Positions 1-9,357 of a DNA stretch of 64,000 bases are shown here, piece by piece. This stretch comes from Symsagittifera roscoffensis (Eukaryota > Xenacoelomorpha > Acoela > Convolutidae): the NCBI RefSeq assembly GCF_963678635.1, contig NC_087069.1, forward strand, positions 22,848,360-22,912,359, in the 5' to 3' direction. The notes beneath the pieces were generated by a model. The model did no database searches. It was not told where the DNA came from and was given only the letters and a program-made list of their open reading frames with translations. Both the position numbers and the translations under genes were made by a program. How positions within the stretch are numbered: position 1 is the first letter of the stretch; each line of letters opens with the position of its first letter.

Positions 1-777
1 AGGCAAGTTACCAGTGCAGTCACTGGTTCCTAGCCTGTCTCTTAATAACCTATTACCTATTAACCTATTATCTTTTCTTCTATTTACTTAAGTCCTTAAA
101 CAAAATGGTACCCCTCCGGTTTGACAAAAACAGTACCCCTCAGGATTGGAAAAAATAGGACCCCTCCGGATTGGCAAAATTGAGATTAGCTAATGTAAGC
201 TCTCTCAAAATTGGGACCCCTCCGGTTTTGTAAAATTAGTTTTTCTGAGACTTCCTTGATATTCAACCTATACCCCTCCGGATACGTTCTCCGATGCTAT
301 TATGTTTTTGTATCAACTAGGAATTGTATGTGGTCCTTCCCTAGACCCTTCCGGATTGAAGTTAAGCCTCTTATTTGACAATTCACGCTAACGGTGAAGG
401 GTCTTATCGCTAGCCTAATTTCGGCTCTATCAAGGTTTTCTGGTGCGTTAAATTGCCTCATTCAACCGTTTCTACCCTTTGGCAGGGGTGTAAGGGCTTT
501 CCAAAAAATATATAAAACGTGAGGGGTCTACCCTCGCGAATTGGTGAATTTGCTAAAAACAAACTCAAAAAATTTTCACGCTTATTTTTTCGACTAATTT
601 TTGATTCTATTAGTAAGCTCAGCTAATTTCTGATCTTTTGGTACCAAGATCAACTGGATCTGCCCAGTAGTTCCAAAGTTATTAACCAAAACGTCTTTTT
701 TCTGAAGTCAAGAAATTTAGGTTCCGCCTAACTTTTTCCGCAATTCTGTTCTTTTCGACCTAAAAATTATTGATCCG
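1..777 (-). repeat. LTR of minus-strand retrotransposon (3' copy, truncated)
   Basis: Bases 1-777 match 5444-6222 almost base for base. The inferred LTR starts 89 bp before 5444, so the window opens about 89 bp inside this copy. Homology stops at 777, where the sequence switches to protease-coding DNA; the right-hand copy continues for another 1 kb. This copy has therefore lost the U3-side half of the LTR. It contains six spaced copies of an ACCCCTCCGG-type motif (listed separately). That the repeat exists is certain; calling it an LTR rests on the primer-binding site next to the right-hand copy. Confidence 0.8.
110..357. promoter_or_regulatory. Cluster of six ACCCCTCCGGATTG-like motifs in LTR
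   Basis: Near-identical motifs start at 110, 135, 160, 216, 272 and 344, all in the same orientation (consensus on + strand ACCCCTCCGGATTG; the second reads CTCAGG, the last CTTCCGG). Spacings are 25, 25, 56, 56 and 72 bp. The same set recurs in the other LTR from 5553 to 5801. Ordered, same-strand arrays of a short motif inside a retrotransposon resemble binding-site arrays for a host zinc-finger protein, as in the Drosophila gypsy insulator. That function is inference. Confidence 0.5.
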
Positions 778-1935
778 ATTTGCGTTTTGCGTTACCGAGA
801 AGCTCCGGCCTAAAACTACTGAGCTTTGACTATTTGGATTCGGTACCAAACAAACCTGTTTACTATCACTTAACGAATCTAAATTTCTCATTCTAAAAAT
901 TGCTAACACAGCCTGCCCTGGCTGTAGTTTTACTTTTCTGTCTAAAACAATTGGTACCTTGTTTTCGTCTGTTATTATCCTATTCATTCGTTTCTTAACA
1001 TACTTCCGGTCCGGGTTCTTAATCCTTATTAGAGCGTTGTTCAAGTCGATCATCACGTCAAAATTCCTGACGAAATCTCTGCCCAAGATTAATTGGTCGG
1101 CGTCGTCCAAATTCTCTACCACCGGGAAGCTCATCCAAAGATCCCGTCCTCCCATGTGGAGAACCGTTATTGGTGTTATTCCGGCTACGTAAATCGCTCC
1201 TCGATTGGCGGCGGCCAGTCGGAGATTCGTTGGAATTAGATATTCCCTCCTGAAGCCCATTCTTTCCCAAGTTTTTATCGGCATCACACTCACTACCGCT
1301 CCTGTGTCTAGAAGCCCTGTGACTCCGATTTTCTTTCCGTTGGTGTCGAGCAGATGTGCAGTCACATCTGCTTCGTGCCCAATGTGTACTGCATCTTGTT
1401 CCATCATGGCGTCATGGCCTATGCTGTGGACTTCGAGTTCCTCCTCACGCAAATAGATCTGCCCTATTTGGTCACTGTCTGTTGTCGCATAAGTCCTAGT
1501 GTAGATACTGATTCCATCCACGTTCAGCATCACTTGATACGGCCCATAGACTTCCACGTAGCGTCCATGAAGCTTCTTTTTTCGAGGGCCACCCGTTGTC
1601 AGTAGTGCTCGCACAGCTCTTGACTCAGTTCGTGGCTCCACCTGCCTCAGATAATCTGCATTTGTGTCCAAATGCATCAAAGTGAACTCCGATGGTTCAC
1701 TCAGATTTCTGATTACCTGGTGTCCCGCTACCGAGATTATTGACTGTATTTTGCTTCCTTGCGGCACCATGCCGAACCTCTGACCGGAGATCACATTAAG
1801 TTTCATGCTCAAACTACTTGGTCCCTTTGTCTCTTCGACTTCTGTTGCATCGAAGGTATTCAGTTTCTCCTGTAGTTTCTCATTCTCCAGTTCGAGCTTC
1901 ACTTTCTGTTCGATCTCTTTTGTCACCAGTTCCTG
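760..1935 (-). CDS. Retrotransposon aspartic protease (Pro), fused to LTR by deletion
   Basis: An open frame lies directly after the gag amber stop and in the same frame; it would be read only by stop-codon readthrough. The first ~50 residues are charged and coiled-coil-like. The C-terminal half is a retropepsin-like domain with the catalytic LLDTGA motif and the later ILGRDF motif, typical of Ty3/gypsy-class proteases. The family cleaves Gag and Gag-Pol in the assembling particle. Reverse transcriptase should follow; instead the frame runs into LTR sequence at 777 and ends at 760. RT, RNase H and integrase are absent, so this copy cannot move by itself. No ATG is near the start; the first GTG in frame is at 1926. 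Confidence 0.85.
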   Translation of the reverse strand, partial: QELVTKEIEQKVKLELENEKLQEKLNTFDATEVEETKGPSSLSMKLNVISGQRFGMVPQGSKIQSIISVAGHQVIRNLSEPSEFTLMHLDTNADYLRQVEPRTESRAVRALLTTGGPRKKKLHGRYVEVYGPYQVMLNVDGISIYTRTYATTDSDQIGQIYLREEELEVHSIGHDAMMEQDAVHIGHEADVTAHLLDTNGKKIGVTGLLDTGAVVSVMPIKTWERMGFRREYLIPTNLRLAAANRGAIYVAGITPITVLHMGGRDLWMSFPVVENLDDADQLILGRDFVRNFDVMIDLNNALIRIKNPDRKYVKKRMNRIITDENKVPIVLDRKVKLQPGQAVLAIFRMRNLDSLSDSKQVCLVPNPNSQSSVVLGRSFSVTQNANRINNF

Positions 1936-4170
1936 CTACTCTCTATTTAGAGCATCCCTCGCGGCTGCCCTACTGTCAATCTTGAAGTCATCGGCCGCAG
2001 TCACTGGTCCCGGTTCGAATATCTCTTCTGTTACCGCTTGCATTTTCTTCGTCGCCAGCTCCTGCGGTTTGTTTTTTCTGCGCGCCTCGGCTTCACTCAA
2101 TAGGCGAGCCTTGCTGGCTTTCACTCCTGATAAGGTTTCCTCATGCCTTGGATGCTTGGTGTCTGCTACAGCATCCCAGAATTGCGGACAATCCGATTTA
2201 AAATGACCTTCCAAGTTGCAAAAGAAACACCTCGGGCCGAACTTTGCAATTACTTCTCTCATGAAATCTTCTTGATCGACCTCTGAAACATCTTCGTCCT
2301 CGAGGCTAAAGCCTATTGCTTTCATACCTTGTTTGTAAGTTGGGTATGCCGACACATGATGGTCTGTTGAACTGCAATTGGCACAAGAGCGTCTCTTGTC
2401 TATATCATCCTTCGGTTTATACCAGTTGTTCCCTTGGTTTGCTGGTCCGTTGTTCAAATGGCCATAATTGTTCTTGTAATATCCAGATCTCGAAGGAGGT
2501 TTCAACAAAAGATATTCTTTTGACTTGAGCCTCAACTCCTCTGGTGTTGGCGCATTGGTTGATAGTGGTGTGTAATGCGTTGCTAGCATTGTTGGAAGTT
2601 CATCAATCTTCACACCATCGATGAATTTCGAGGCTACTGCCAGGTTCATCCTTCTGTTTGACTCATCCGGTTGGCTGCGTCTTCTAAGCATCTCCAAATC
2701 GTCTAGAAACTTGTCTATTGTCTCATCTTCTCGTTGCCTCCGTTTCTCGAAGCGCATCGTTGCCTGGTCCCCCTGCACCCCTGATCCGAAACGATTTAAC
2801 AAGATTTCGAAGATTTTCTCAGCTGTATCTCGCTGATATTGCTTCTTTGCCATGACACAGTTCAGGGCTGTCCCCTCCAAGTTACTGGTAAGCGCAGTGC
2901 ATTCTTGTCTTTCCGATAAATCCTCTTCCTCGAAATGCAGTTTCATTACCTCTATCCAGGTATCAATACAGCCATCAGATTCGTCTTTGTAGCATCTTGG
3001 TTTCTTAAAGACTCTTCTGGACTTCTCACTGCGTTCATTGGTTCTGGATAACCTCGTCAGGAATGTCTCCAAAGACCTGTTCGGGGGTTCAAAGGCTGTG
3101 GCCATTGCCGTAGCATCTCTCGAGTGCCCCGCCTGAGTATCATCGCACCTTGTTAAGGGCTCTGTATTCGGTGCATCCCTGCAATCCGAATCGCCGTGAC
3201 TGTTTCCCCCTTGGCCCACATGACTCCTCCCTGGGCTCGCATGTCTCCTGTTACCGGAATCACCTTTCCCAGTCGCATTTGTGCCTTGCGTCGGTCGTTC
3301 GTTAGAGGTCTGTTTGTTCCCCGTTGAACTTGCTCTACTGTTTGGGCCCCATGTTCTATTATCCCTTGTGGCATAGCCTGATGAACGGCCCCTACCTCTA
3401 GTGGATCCATATGTCCTCCTCCTTTGATAGTCATTGAAGTTCACCTTCGGCTCCCTGCTGGGACCTCCCGAGTTAGGTTCCCCTTCTTTTGGTCCACTCT
3501 TGCTGCCTAGTAGCCCGTCCAACCTATCCATGATAGCCTGAGTTCGCCTCTCCGTCATCGCATCTATTTTTGTGTCAAGAGTCCCAAAAGACTGCTCTTG
3601 ATGAATTCTTAACTTCTCCATGTCGTCTCTTAAGCGTAACTCTCTCTGTTCCGCTTCTCTTGTCATTCGCGACAAGTTCTTCGCTATGTGTTCGTCCGTT
3701 TTTTCCTTCAAGCGTTTTTCGCTCCTACCAACTTCTTGTCTATTGCGGTTTATTTCTTCCCGCAGACTTTCTCTTTCAATGTGGACTGCTCTTTCTAGTT
3801 CACTCATTCTTATGGACATCTGATCATTTTGTTCTCCTATACTGCCCACTATGTTGTTCAATGCTTCTTCTAATGATGCCCCGTTTTCCACTAGTGGCGT
3901 CACTAGTGGCGGTGTCACCCTGTCGATCCCAGGTAGCTTCGTGCTGGTCGAGATTCGGGCTGTGATTCTCTGCCTCGACGTCTTTTCATTATCCACCTCA
4001 GGATCCGCCGATGCGTTGCCTAGCCCTTTGTTTCTATTCCCCCAGTTCGCGTCTCTTAGTTTGTCATACTCGCAAAGCCTCTTGACTGGCCTGGTGTGTT
4101 TGCGTCTTTGCTTATCGTTCTCACCACACCAAATTTGTCCTTGGTTCCAGTCTCTCTTTCGACGTATGCC
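1936..4170 (-). CDS. Retrotransposon Gag polyprotein (capsid/nucleocapsid)
   Basis: This long minus-strand frame is open from 4170 to the amber stop at 1936-1938. The N-terminal part is coiled-coil (Glu/Arg/Lys-rich, about 3480-3900), followed by a Gly/Arg/Ser/Asn-rich linker (about 3150-3450) and a retrotransposon-type capsid region (about 2450-3010). Two nucleocapsid zinc knuckles follow. The one near 2190-2231 is a perfect CX2CX4HX4C; the one near 2350-2390 has Tyr in place of the last Cys. Gag packages the element's RNA. There is no good ATG: the first valine codon used as a start in this frame is GTG at 3996. The frame overlaps an upstream ORF by about 115 nt in the -1 register, so frameshifting or a decayed frameshift may supply the N terminus. 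Confidence 0.85.
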   Translation of the reverse strand, partial: GIRRKRDWNQGQIWCGENDKQRRKHTRPVKRLCEYDKLRDANWGNRNKGLGNASADPEVDNEKTSRQRITARISTSTKLPGIDRVTPPLVTPLVENGASLEEALNNIVGSIGEQNDQMSIRMSELERAVHIERESLREEINRNRQEVGRSEKRLKEKTDEHIAKNLSRMTREAEQRELRLRDDMEKLRIHQEQSFGTLDTKIDAMTERRTQAIMDRLDGLLGSKSGPKEGEPNSGGPSREPKVNFNDYQRRRTYGSTRGRGRSSGYATRDNRTWGPNSRASSTGNKQTSNERPTQGTNATGKGDSGNRRHASPGRSHVGQGGNSHGDSDCRDAPNTEPLTRCDDTQAGHSRDATAMATAFEPPNRSLETFLTRLSRTNERSEKSRRVFKKPRCYKDESDGCIDTWIEVMKLHFEEEDLSERQECTALTSNLEGTALNCVMAKKQYQRDTAEKIFEILLNRFGSGVQGDQATMRFEKRRQREDETIDKFLDDLEMLRRRSQPDESNRRMNLAVASKFIDGVKIDELPTMLATHYTPLSTNAPTPEELRLKSKEYLLLKPPSRSGYYKNNYGHLNNGPANQGNNWYKPKDDIDKRRSCANCSSTDHHVSAYPTYKQGMKAIGFSLEDEDVSEVDQEDFMREVIAKFGPRCFFCNLEGHFKSDCPQFWDAVADTKHPRHEETLSGVKASKARLLSEAEARRKNKPQELATKKMQAVTEEIFEPGPVTAADDFKIDSRAAARDALNRE

Positions 4171-4490
4171 TCACTCTCCTGGGTCGAACTACTGAGGCTG
4201 ACTTGAGATCCAAAGTCCACTTGCTCGTCTTCGTCCTCTTCTTCCTCCTGGGATTCACCTTCATTTCCTGTGCCCACTCCCATGGTGAAAGGAAAGATAT
4301 TTCCGAAAGTGTTCTTCATTCTTTCTGAGAACGATGAGGTTGTTGTCTGTTTCTCCGTCACGCCTGCCATCATGGTGTTGTCTGTAGGAGATCTTCTAGT
4401 TGCCACAATTTCAGTAGAGAAGTCGGACAGTTCCGACATCTCCTTCTCGGTCCAGTGTCCCGGTGGAAGTGGCAAAATCTTGGCCTTGTT
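4056..4490 (-). CDS. Gag N-terminal region, second segment
   Basis: This open frame directly follows, in frame, the amber codon that ends the 4491-4784 ORF; it stops with TAA at 4056. The product is acidic and Ser/Thr-rich with a run of Glu/Asp near 4215-4245 and no recognised domain. Its last ~115 nt overlap the main gag frame, which lies one base back (-1). No perfect X-XXY-YYZ slippery heptamer in the right register was found in the overlap; the nearest is C-AAA-TTT near 4132. It may belong to one gag ORF broken by mutations, or be joined to it by recoding. Confidence 0.45.
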   Translation of the reverse strand, partial: NKAKILPLPPGHWTEKEMSELSDFSTEIVATRRSPTDNTMMAGVTEKQTTTSSFSERMKNTFGNIFPFTMGVGTGNEGESQEEEEDEDEQVDFGSQVSLSSSTQESEAYVERETGTKDKFGVVRTISKDANTPGQSRGFASMTN

Positions 4491-4784
4491 CTACCGGAGT
4501 AGATTCACTCGCCAGCCTTCTGTCTCTCCCCTCCGGTCCATGTATTTCCTGGTTCTCATGGCCTGGTCCGGATGGACCTCCGCTTCTGGCACAGCTTTTC
4601 GCTCTTCTGAAGACTTCTGACTCCTGTTTTTAACCATTCGGCCTGAAACCGTTTCCCCTTTGTCGGTCCGGGTTCGTATGATCCGTTCCACAAAAGGGTC
4701 GGTCATTGCTCTTCTTTGCTTTTTAGGTATGAATTTCCTACAGCTATTACCTCGTTTAGGTATTCTTGACTTGTCTAGACTCAT
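4491..4784 (-). CDS. Gag N-terminal ORF (basic, ATG start)
   Basis: This is the first ATG-initiated ORF after the primer-binding site in the element's sense; the ATG is at 4782-4784. It encodes a 97-residue Lys/Arg-rich peptide without a recognised domain and ends in TAG (4491-4493). The same frame stays open afterwards to 4056. It lies where the 5' end of gag is expected. The TAG could be a simple inactivating mutation or a second read-through codon; this single copy cannot separate the two. Confidence 0.5.
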   Translation of the reverse strand: MSLDKSRIPKRGNSCRKFIPKKQRRAMTDPFVERIIRTRTDKGETVSGRMVKNRSQKSSEERKAVPEAEVHPDQAMRTRKYMDRRGETEGWRVNLLR

Positions 4785-5335
4785 TTTCAATTTATCACTT
4801 CTTGATACCTATACACTCAATTCGATTGCTGGTGACCTTCTAGTTTGACTATCGATAAAAATAACACAACAGAATAAATTCCAAAAATTCCTATCAAATA
4901 GTGACCACGAATCCTTGTATGTTATCACGGCACAGCGTATTCACAACTTATTCACAATAATTGATTATTAGTCGTAAGAATTGAGAACTAGCACAGTATG
5001 ATGATATCAGTCAGTTTAAAAGATAGTGTTTTCACTACCCAATTAAGAACAAATTGTTGATTTAAAACCAGATAAAACAAAATAAGAATAATTTTATGCA
5101 AAACGTATGTGTATTGTATTTTTAGTCGGTCGCAGTACAATAGTCGAACTTGTTTTATAAAGAGAGAGCTTTCCCTGCTTGGTGGTGCACCAAACAGACA
5201 AAACTTGAGGGCAGTAATTTTCTCAAGTGGGCGTCTATTTCACCCACCGAGTCCTGTGTTACCTATCTGCCTTCGGACTGCCCGAGCTGGACCTACTAAA
5301 ATCCTCAGAGCAGTCACTTTTCTCAAAAAAGTTTT
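4785..5335 (-). other. Retrotransposon 5' untranslated leader
   Basis: AT-rich, non-coding stretch between the primer-binding site and the first gag ATG. This is where a packaging signal would be expected. The plus-strand ORF inside it (5109-5357) has no recognisable features. Nothing else can be supported. Confidence 0.5.
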
Positions 5336-5353
5336 GGATTTCAATCCACACCA
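5336..5353 (-). promoter_or_regulatory. tRNA primer-binding site of the retrotransposon
   Basis: On the plus strand these 18 bases read like a tRNA 3' end, GGATTTCAATCCACACCA: T-arm-like TTCAATCC followed by a terminal CCA. In the element's sense the site therefore starts with TGG, as reverse-transcription primer sites do. It sits one base from the inferred LTR end (CA in element sense, TG at 5355 on +). The tRNA species cannot be named without the host tRNA set. Confidence 0.6.
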
Positions 5354-5354
5354 A

Positions 5355-7219
5355 TGAGTTACACACTCTTTTTTAATTTAGACTTAGTGTCGCGAATATC
5401 CGAGTTTGGACCTGTTTTGTTTTGGTCTGGTCTTTTTCTTTAAAGGCAAGTTACCAGTGCAGTCACTGGTTCCTAGCCTGTCTCTTAATAACCTATTACC
5501 TATTAACCTATTATCTTTTCTTCTATTTACTTAAGTCCTTAAACAAAATGGTACCCCTCCGGTTTGACAAAAACAGTAACCCTCAGGATTGGAAAAAATA
5601 GGACCCCTCCGGATTGGCAAAATTGAGATTAGCTAATGTAAGCTCTCTCAAAATTGGGACCCCTCCGGTTTTGTAAAATTAGTTTTTCTGAGACTCCTTG
5701 ATTTTCAACCTATACCCCTCCGGATACGTTCTCCGATGCTATTATGTTTTTTGTATCAACTAGGAGTTGTATGTGGTCCTTCCCTAGACCCTTCCGGATT
5801 GAAGTTAAGCCTCTTATTTGACAATTCACGCTAACGGTGAAGGGTCTTATCGCTAGCCTAATTTCGGCTCTATCAAGGTTTTCTGGTGCGTTAAATTGCC
5901 TCATTCAACCGTTTCTACCCTTTGGCAGGGGTGTAAGGGCTTTCCAAAAAAAATATAAAACGTGAGGGGTCTACCCTCACGAATTGGTGAATTTGCTAAA
6001 AACAAACTCAAAAAATTTTCACCCTTATTTTTTCGACTAATTTTTGATTCTATTAGTAAGCTCAGCTAATTTCTGATTTTTTGGTACCAAGATCAACTGG
6101 ATCTGTCCAGTAGTTCCAAAGTTATTAATCAAAACGTCTTTTTTCTGAAGTCAAGAAATTTAGGTTCCGCCTAACTTTTTCCGCAATTCTGTTCTTTTCG
6201 ACCTAAAAATTATTGATCCGAGCTCAAAAGGCCTATAATCTTCTTTTTCAATGCAAAAAACCCGATCTAAAACGCTTTAGTTGAAAAAATTTGCGAAAAA
6301 ATCTGCTACCTGGACCCCTCCGGATTGATGAATCTACTGAATCAAACACGTTAAGTTCGATTTCTCTGTAACCCGGAAGGCTTTCTGGAAGCGATTTTTT
6401 TAGAACCTGTAGATTCACTAGTGCACGTTTTCCGACCAACTATTTTTACTGTCCTAACTCAAAAATTTCAAAAATTTTTCTGAATTTATAGTGTTCCGTT
6501 TTCTCAAAAATCACGAAAATTCGGTTTTTGGTACCAAAATAGTTCCAACCACCTCCGAACTAAACTTAACCGGTTCTAGCTACTATAGTAGTGCAATTAC
6601 GATGTAACGCACTAATTTAGCGCTTTTATCCGTTTCAAAAAATATCGATATGTTAAAAATCGCGACTTGTGGGGGATCAAAATATCCCTATTTTGACCCT
6701 AAAAACCGGTCTGTTTTCTTTGTTTTTTCACTGAAAAACGATATAGGAGTATTAACATGGGCTATATAAGTAATAATATTAGTATAATATACCCCTCGGG
6801 TTTTTTCAATATCCGAATTAAGGTGCCTAACTCAGGTATTCGCAGTTCGGTGAAGGGTCACTACAGTGCAGCACTGTCGAGCTTCCCACAGATTACTATC
6901 TTAACTTTTGTACCAAAAGGGATATAAAACTTGTTAACGATACCCAACAGTCGATTATTATTGTCGTCGAGCCCCTTCTTGTTGCTCCTTGTACTGCTTG
7001 CCGGATCAGTCTTCTCCCAAGACCCTTCGGGATTGAGCGCAAATCAGCAGACCCTTCCGGATTGAGCGCAAATTAGCATTAACGTGCTTAAATACTCAAA
7101 TAACCCTACAGTACAAGCCTCACAAACGGGCTACAAAATTGATCGTAACGATCCTGATCGATATAAATGTCTGTAACAACAATATATCTATCAACAACAA
7201 ACGGGAGGGTCGGATCACA
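5355..7219 (-). repeat. LTR of minus-strand retrotransposon (5' copy)
   Basis: The right-hand LTR starts TG next to the primer-binding site and is inferred to end ...CACA at 7219, giving TG...CA ends and about 1.86 kb. Bases 5444-6222 are shared with the window's first 777 bases. The remaining ~1 kb (6223-7219) has no partner here because the other copy is deleted. Further CCGGATT-type motifs occur at about 6314, 6788, 7019 and 7050. The outer boundary is the least certain part: the matching target-site duplication would lie left of the window. Confidence 0.6.
5553..5801. promoter_or_regulatory. Second copy of six-motif CCCCTCCGG cluster
   Basis: This is the counterpart of the cluster at 110-357, with motifs starting at about 5553, 5579, 5603, 5659, 5714 and 5788. 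One site differs (AACCCTCAGG), and spacing is kept to within one or two bases. Retention in both LTRs shows only that it belongs to the LTR, since the two LTRs of one insertion start identical. Confidence 0.5.
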
Positions 7220-8739
7220 TCTTGTCTGGGGGGATGATTTCTACTAATTTTTTTTACTTTTTTTTGTTTTTGATTTTTTCGGTTATTTTTGTTTTTCTTG
7301 GGTACTATACTACTTTTTGTTTAGTTTAAAATATATCTTTAAGTGTTTTTGGTCACAAACCTCTCAGGGAACGAGGGGACGGCCAATACTGCCACCCTTC
7401 CTGGAACGTGAATTTGCGGTCTTAACTAGGTTAAAAAGCTATTCACGGTAATCCGGAAGGCTTTTGGGTTCCGAACTACCCTTCCGCCCCGGAGGTTAGG
7501 GCCTATTAAGGGCGTTATTATGAGCATCCGCTCGGCGCGGAGTGCTCGTTAACGGTTCTACCGGTCATGATGTTAAAAAAGAATAAACACACGAGCGCCA
7601 TAAAAACATCTATGAAACATTCGCCCGGAAGTACACATCGACGGAAAACAAAGCCAAGCTATAAAATGACTGGCCAGCGTCTAAACTAAGCTCTTCCTGC
7701 TTTTTACCGTCTCTACCAAAGCCAGTTCTTTTGGTGGTTTTTCAAACATCGGGTCGACAAAAACATTACTGCTTTCGGCTTCGGTCAAAACACTCAAAAT
7801 AATTAACTACACAAAAAATAAGTGTGCTCATGGCTGGGTCTCAGTATCCCCAGACCACGAGGTCACTCCTAAAAACAGGGCTACTATTTTCTATTATATT
7901 TTTATTGTTTTTATTCAGTAGATAAAAGTCATCATCCTCATCGAAGATGGATCAACCCTTTCCCCCAACTCCTAGCTTCTCATCGTCGAAAAATGAATTG
8001 AGATGTTAAATAAATTCAATTCAAGATATAACCGGGAAGCTAAAAGTTTATATAAAACAGTTTGAATTCAAATCCCGAGACCCCTCCGGATTCCTGAATC
8101 CGGGGAAGTAACAACCTTATCTTCTTTCCGGAAGGCTGTTTTTCTACCTTTCACCGTTGTTGTGAACGGCCTTGCAAGGATTGCAGCGACACAATCGTTG
8201 CAACTCGGAACGGTCTCTGCTAACTCTGCTATTCGTTGTTGTTTTTCTATCGCAATTATCGTAGTTATCACTATCGCAACTATTGTTGTTCTGATTTTCT
8301 TCTGGTTTTCTTCCAAAATGGCGGTTTTTGCCGTTTCTCAGAAGTGCGACTTCTCAGTTCGAATTTTTAAAATTTCAAAATACCAGAATATCATGACCTT
8401 CACAGTTTGACTAATCGTCCCAATAACGTCACTAATCTCTCAAAACTGTCAATTCGGAAGGTTAGCTGCTAACTACTCGAAATCGCCGAATCTGCATTTT
8501 CGTCCATTCTGGTCGAATGTCACAAACGCCTCTAACGTCGTTTTCGTGCTGCGACGGAAAGTTCCGCTGTGCCAATCCGAGGGAATGGCACATTAGTACA
8601 GCTGATCCACTAAAACGGTCAATCTTCCCAGTCCGATGTTATATTAAAAGTTCGATGCATTTTGGCGCCATTCTCGTCGAATGTCACAAAAATTAAAGGC
8701 CTGAAAACTGAATCTAAACAAAATGCGATTTTTTTTCAG

Positions 8740-8768
8740 TTACTTAATGTGAACCTTGGTTACCTAGC
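8740..8768 (+). promoter_or_regulatory. 5' leader of Ndfip-like mRNA with start-stop uORF (copy 1)
   Basis: A pyrimidine tract ending in CAG at 8739 looks like a splice acceptor, suggesting a further 5' non-coding exon upstream. In the leader, ATG at 8747-8749 is followed at once by TGA, a minimal upstream ORF. An in-frame TAA at 8745-8747 precedes the main ATG (8769) and supports that start. The same arrangement is present in copies 2 and 3. Confidence 0.45.
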
Positions 8769-9357
8769 ATGACCCAGTACACCAGAGTAAGGACCGTTAA
8801 TCCTGTATGGATTCAAAGATGATGTATTTTCTAATTTTAAACTTTAATGAACTTTTAGTTACCCTCAGAAGAACCCGAGGTTCCGGCCTACGATGCTGAT
8901 GATAGAACCGCCGGGTCGTCGAGAATAAACACTGATAATGCAAACAATGACGATAAAACTGAAAATGATAACCAGTTCGTTGCCCTACCTCCTCCATATG
9001 GAGACAACTCAGATCTGCCCACATATGAGGAAGTAGAACGAATCAAACGCGACGAGGAGGATAGGGTAAATAAATCAATTAGATAACATTTTCATCTATA
9101 GTTTTATTATTTCTTAGCTTGTAAAATGTGACATCGTCATTTCACTTGATTTCGATTTTTTTTTCTGGCGCATGAATGATGCATTTAACGGTTTACCAAA
9201 TTTTTACGTGTATGTTACCAAATTTTTATGGATCTAATAATGTTACAGGACAGCGAGAATCCCTACTCGGCCCTGTTAAATGGATCTATGACAGCAAATC
9301 TGTTCAGCTCCGAGATGGAAGTCGGATCAGACTCAATATTCCTCCTCACATTTCTGA
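8769..9357 (+). pseudogene. Ndfip-like exons 1-3, tandem copy 1 (partial gene copy)
   Basis: This holds intact coding exons 8769-8786, 8859-9065 and 9249-9357, all with GT-AG borders and no stop codon. It may be a functional alternative 5' end rather than a dead copy, because its exon 3 can splice straight to exon 4 at 14540. It cannot be read in series with copy 2: exon 3 ends in phase 1 while coding exons 1 and 2 begin in phase 0. The coding sequence is nearly identical to copies 2 and 3. Confidence 0.7.

Noticed and set aside
959-3965. Plus-strand ORFs such as 1805-2206 and 3570-3965
   Set aside because: They are antisense shadows of the gag and protease frames.
1936-4493. Reassignment of TAG to a sense codon
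   Set aside because: Only two TAG codons interrupt these frames, both within a decayed retroelement, and the Ndfip-like host gene ends in TAG at the expected place.
1-7219. Reverse transcriptase or integrase within the retrotransposon
   Set aside because: None of the frames between protease and LTR shows an RT or integrase motif; the region is LTR sequence.
8068-8410. Overlapping 82-codon ORFs on both strands, present in all three 2.38-kb units
   Set aside because: Conservation is due to recent DNA duplication; the minus-strand one has no ATG, the composition is low-complexity, and neither shows a family motif.
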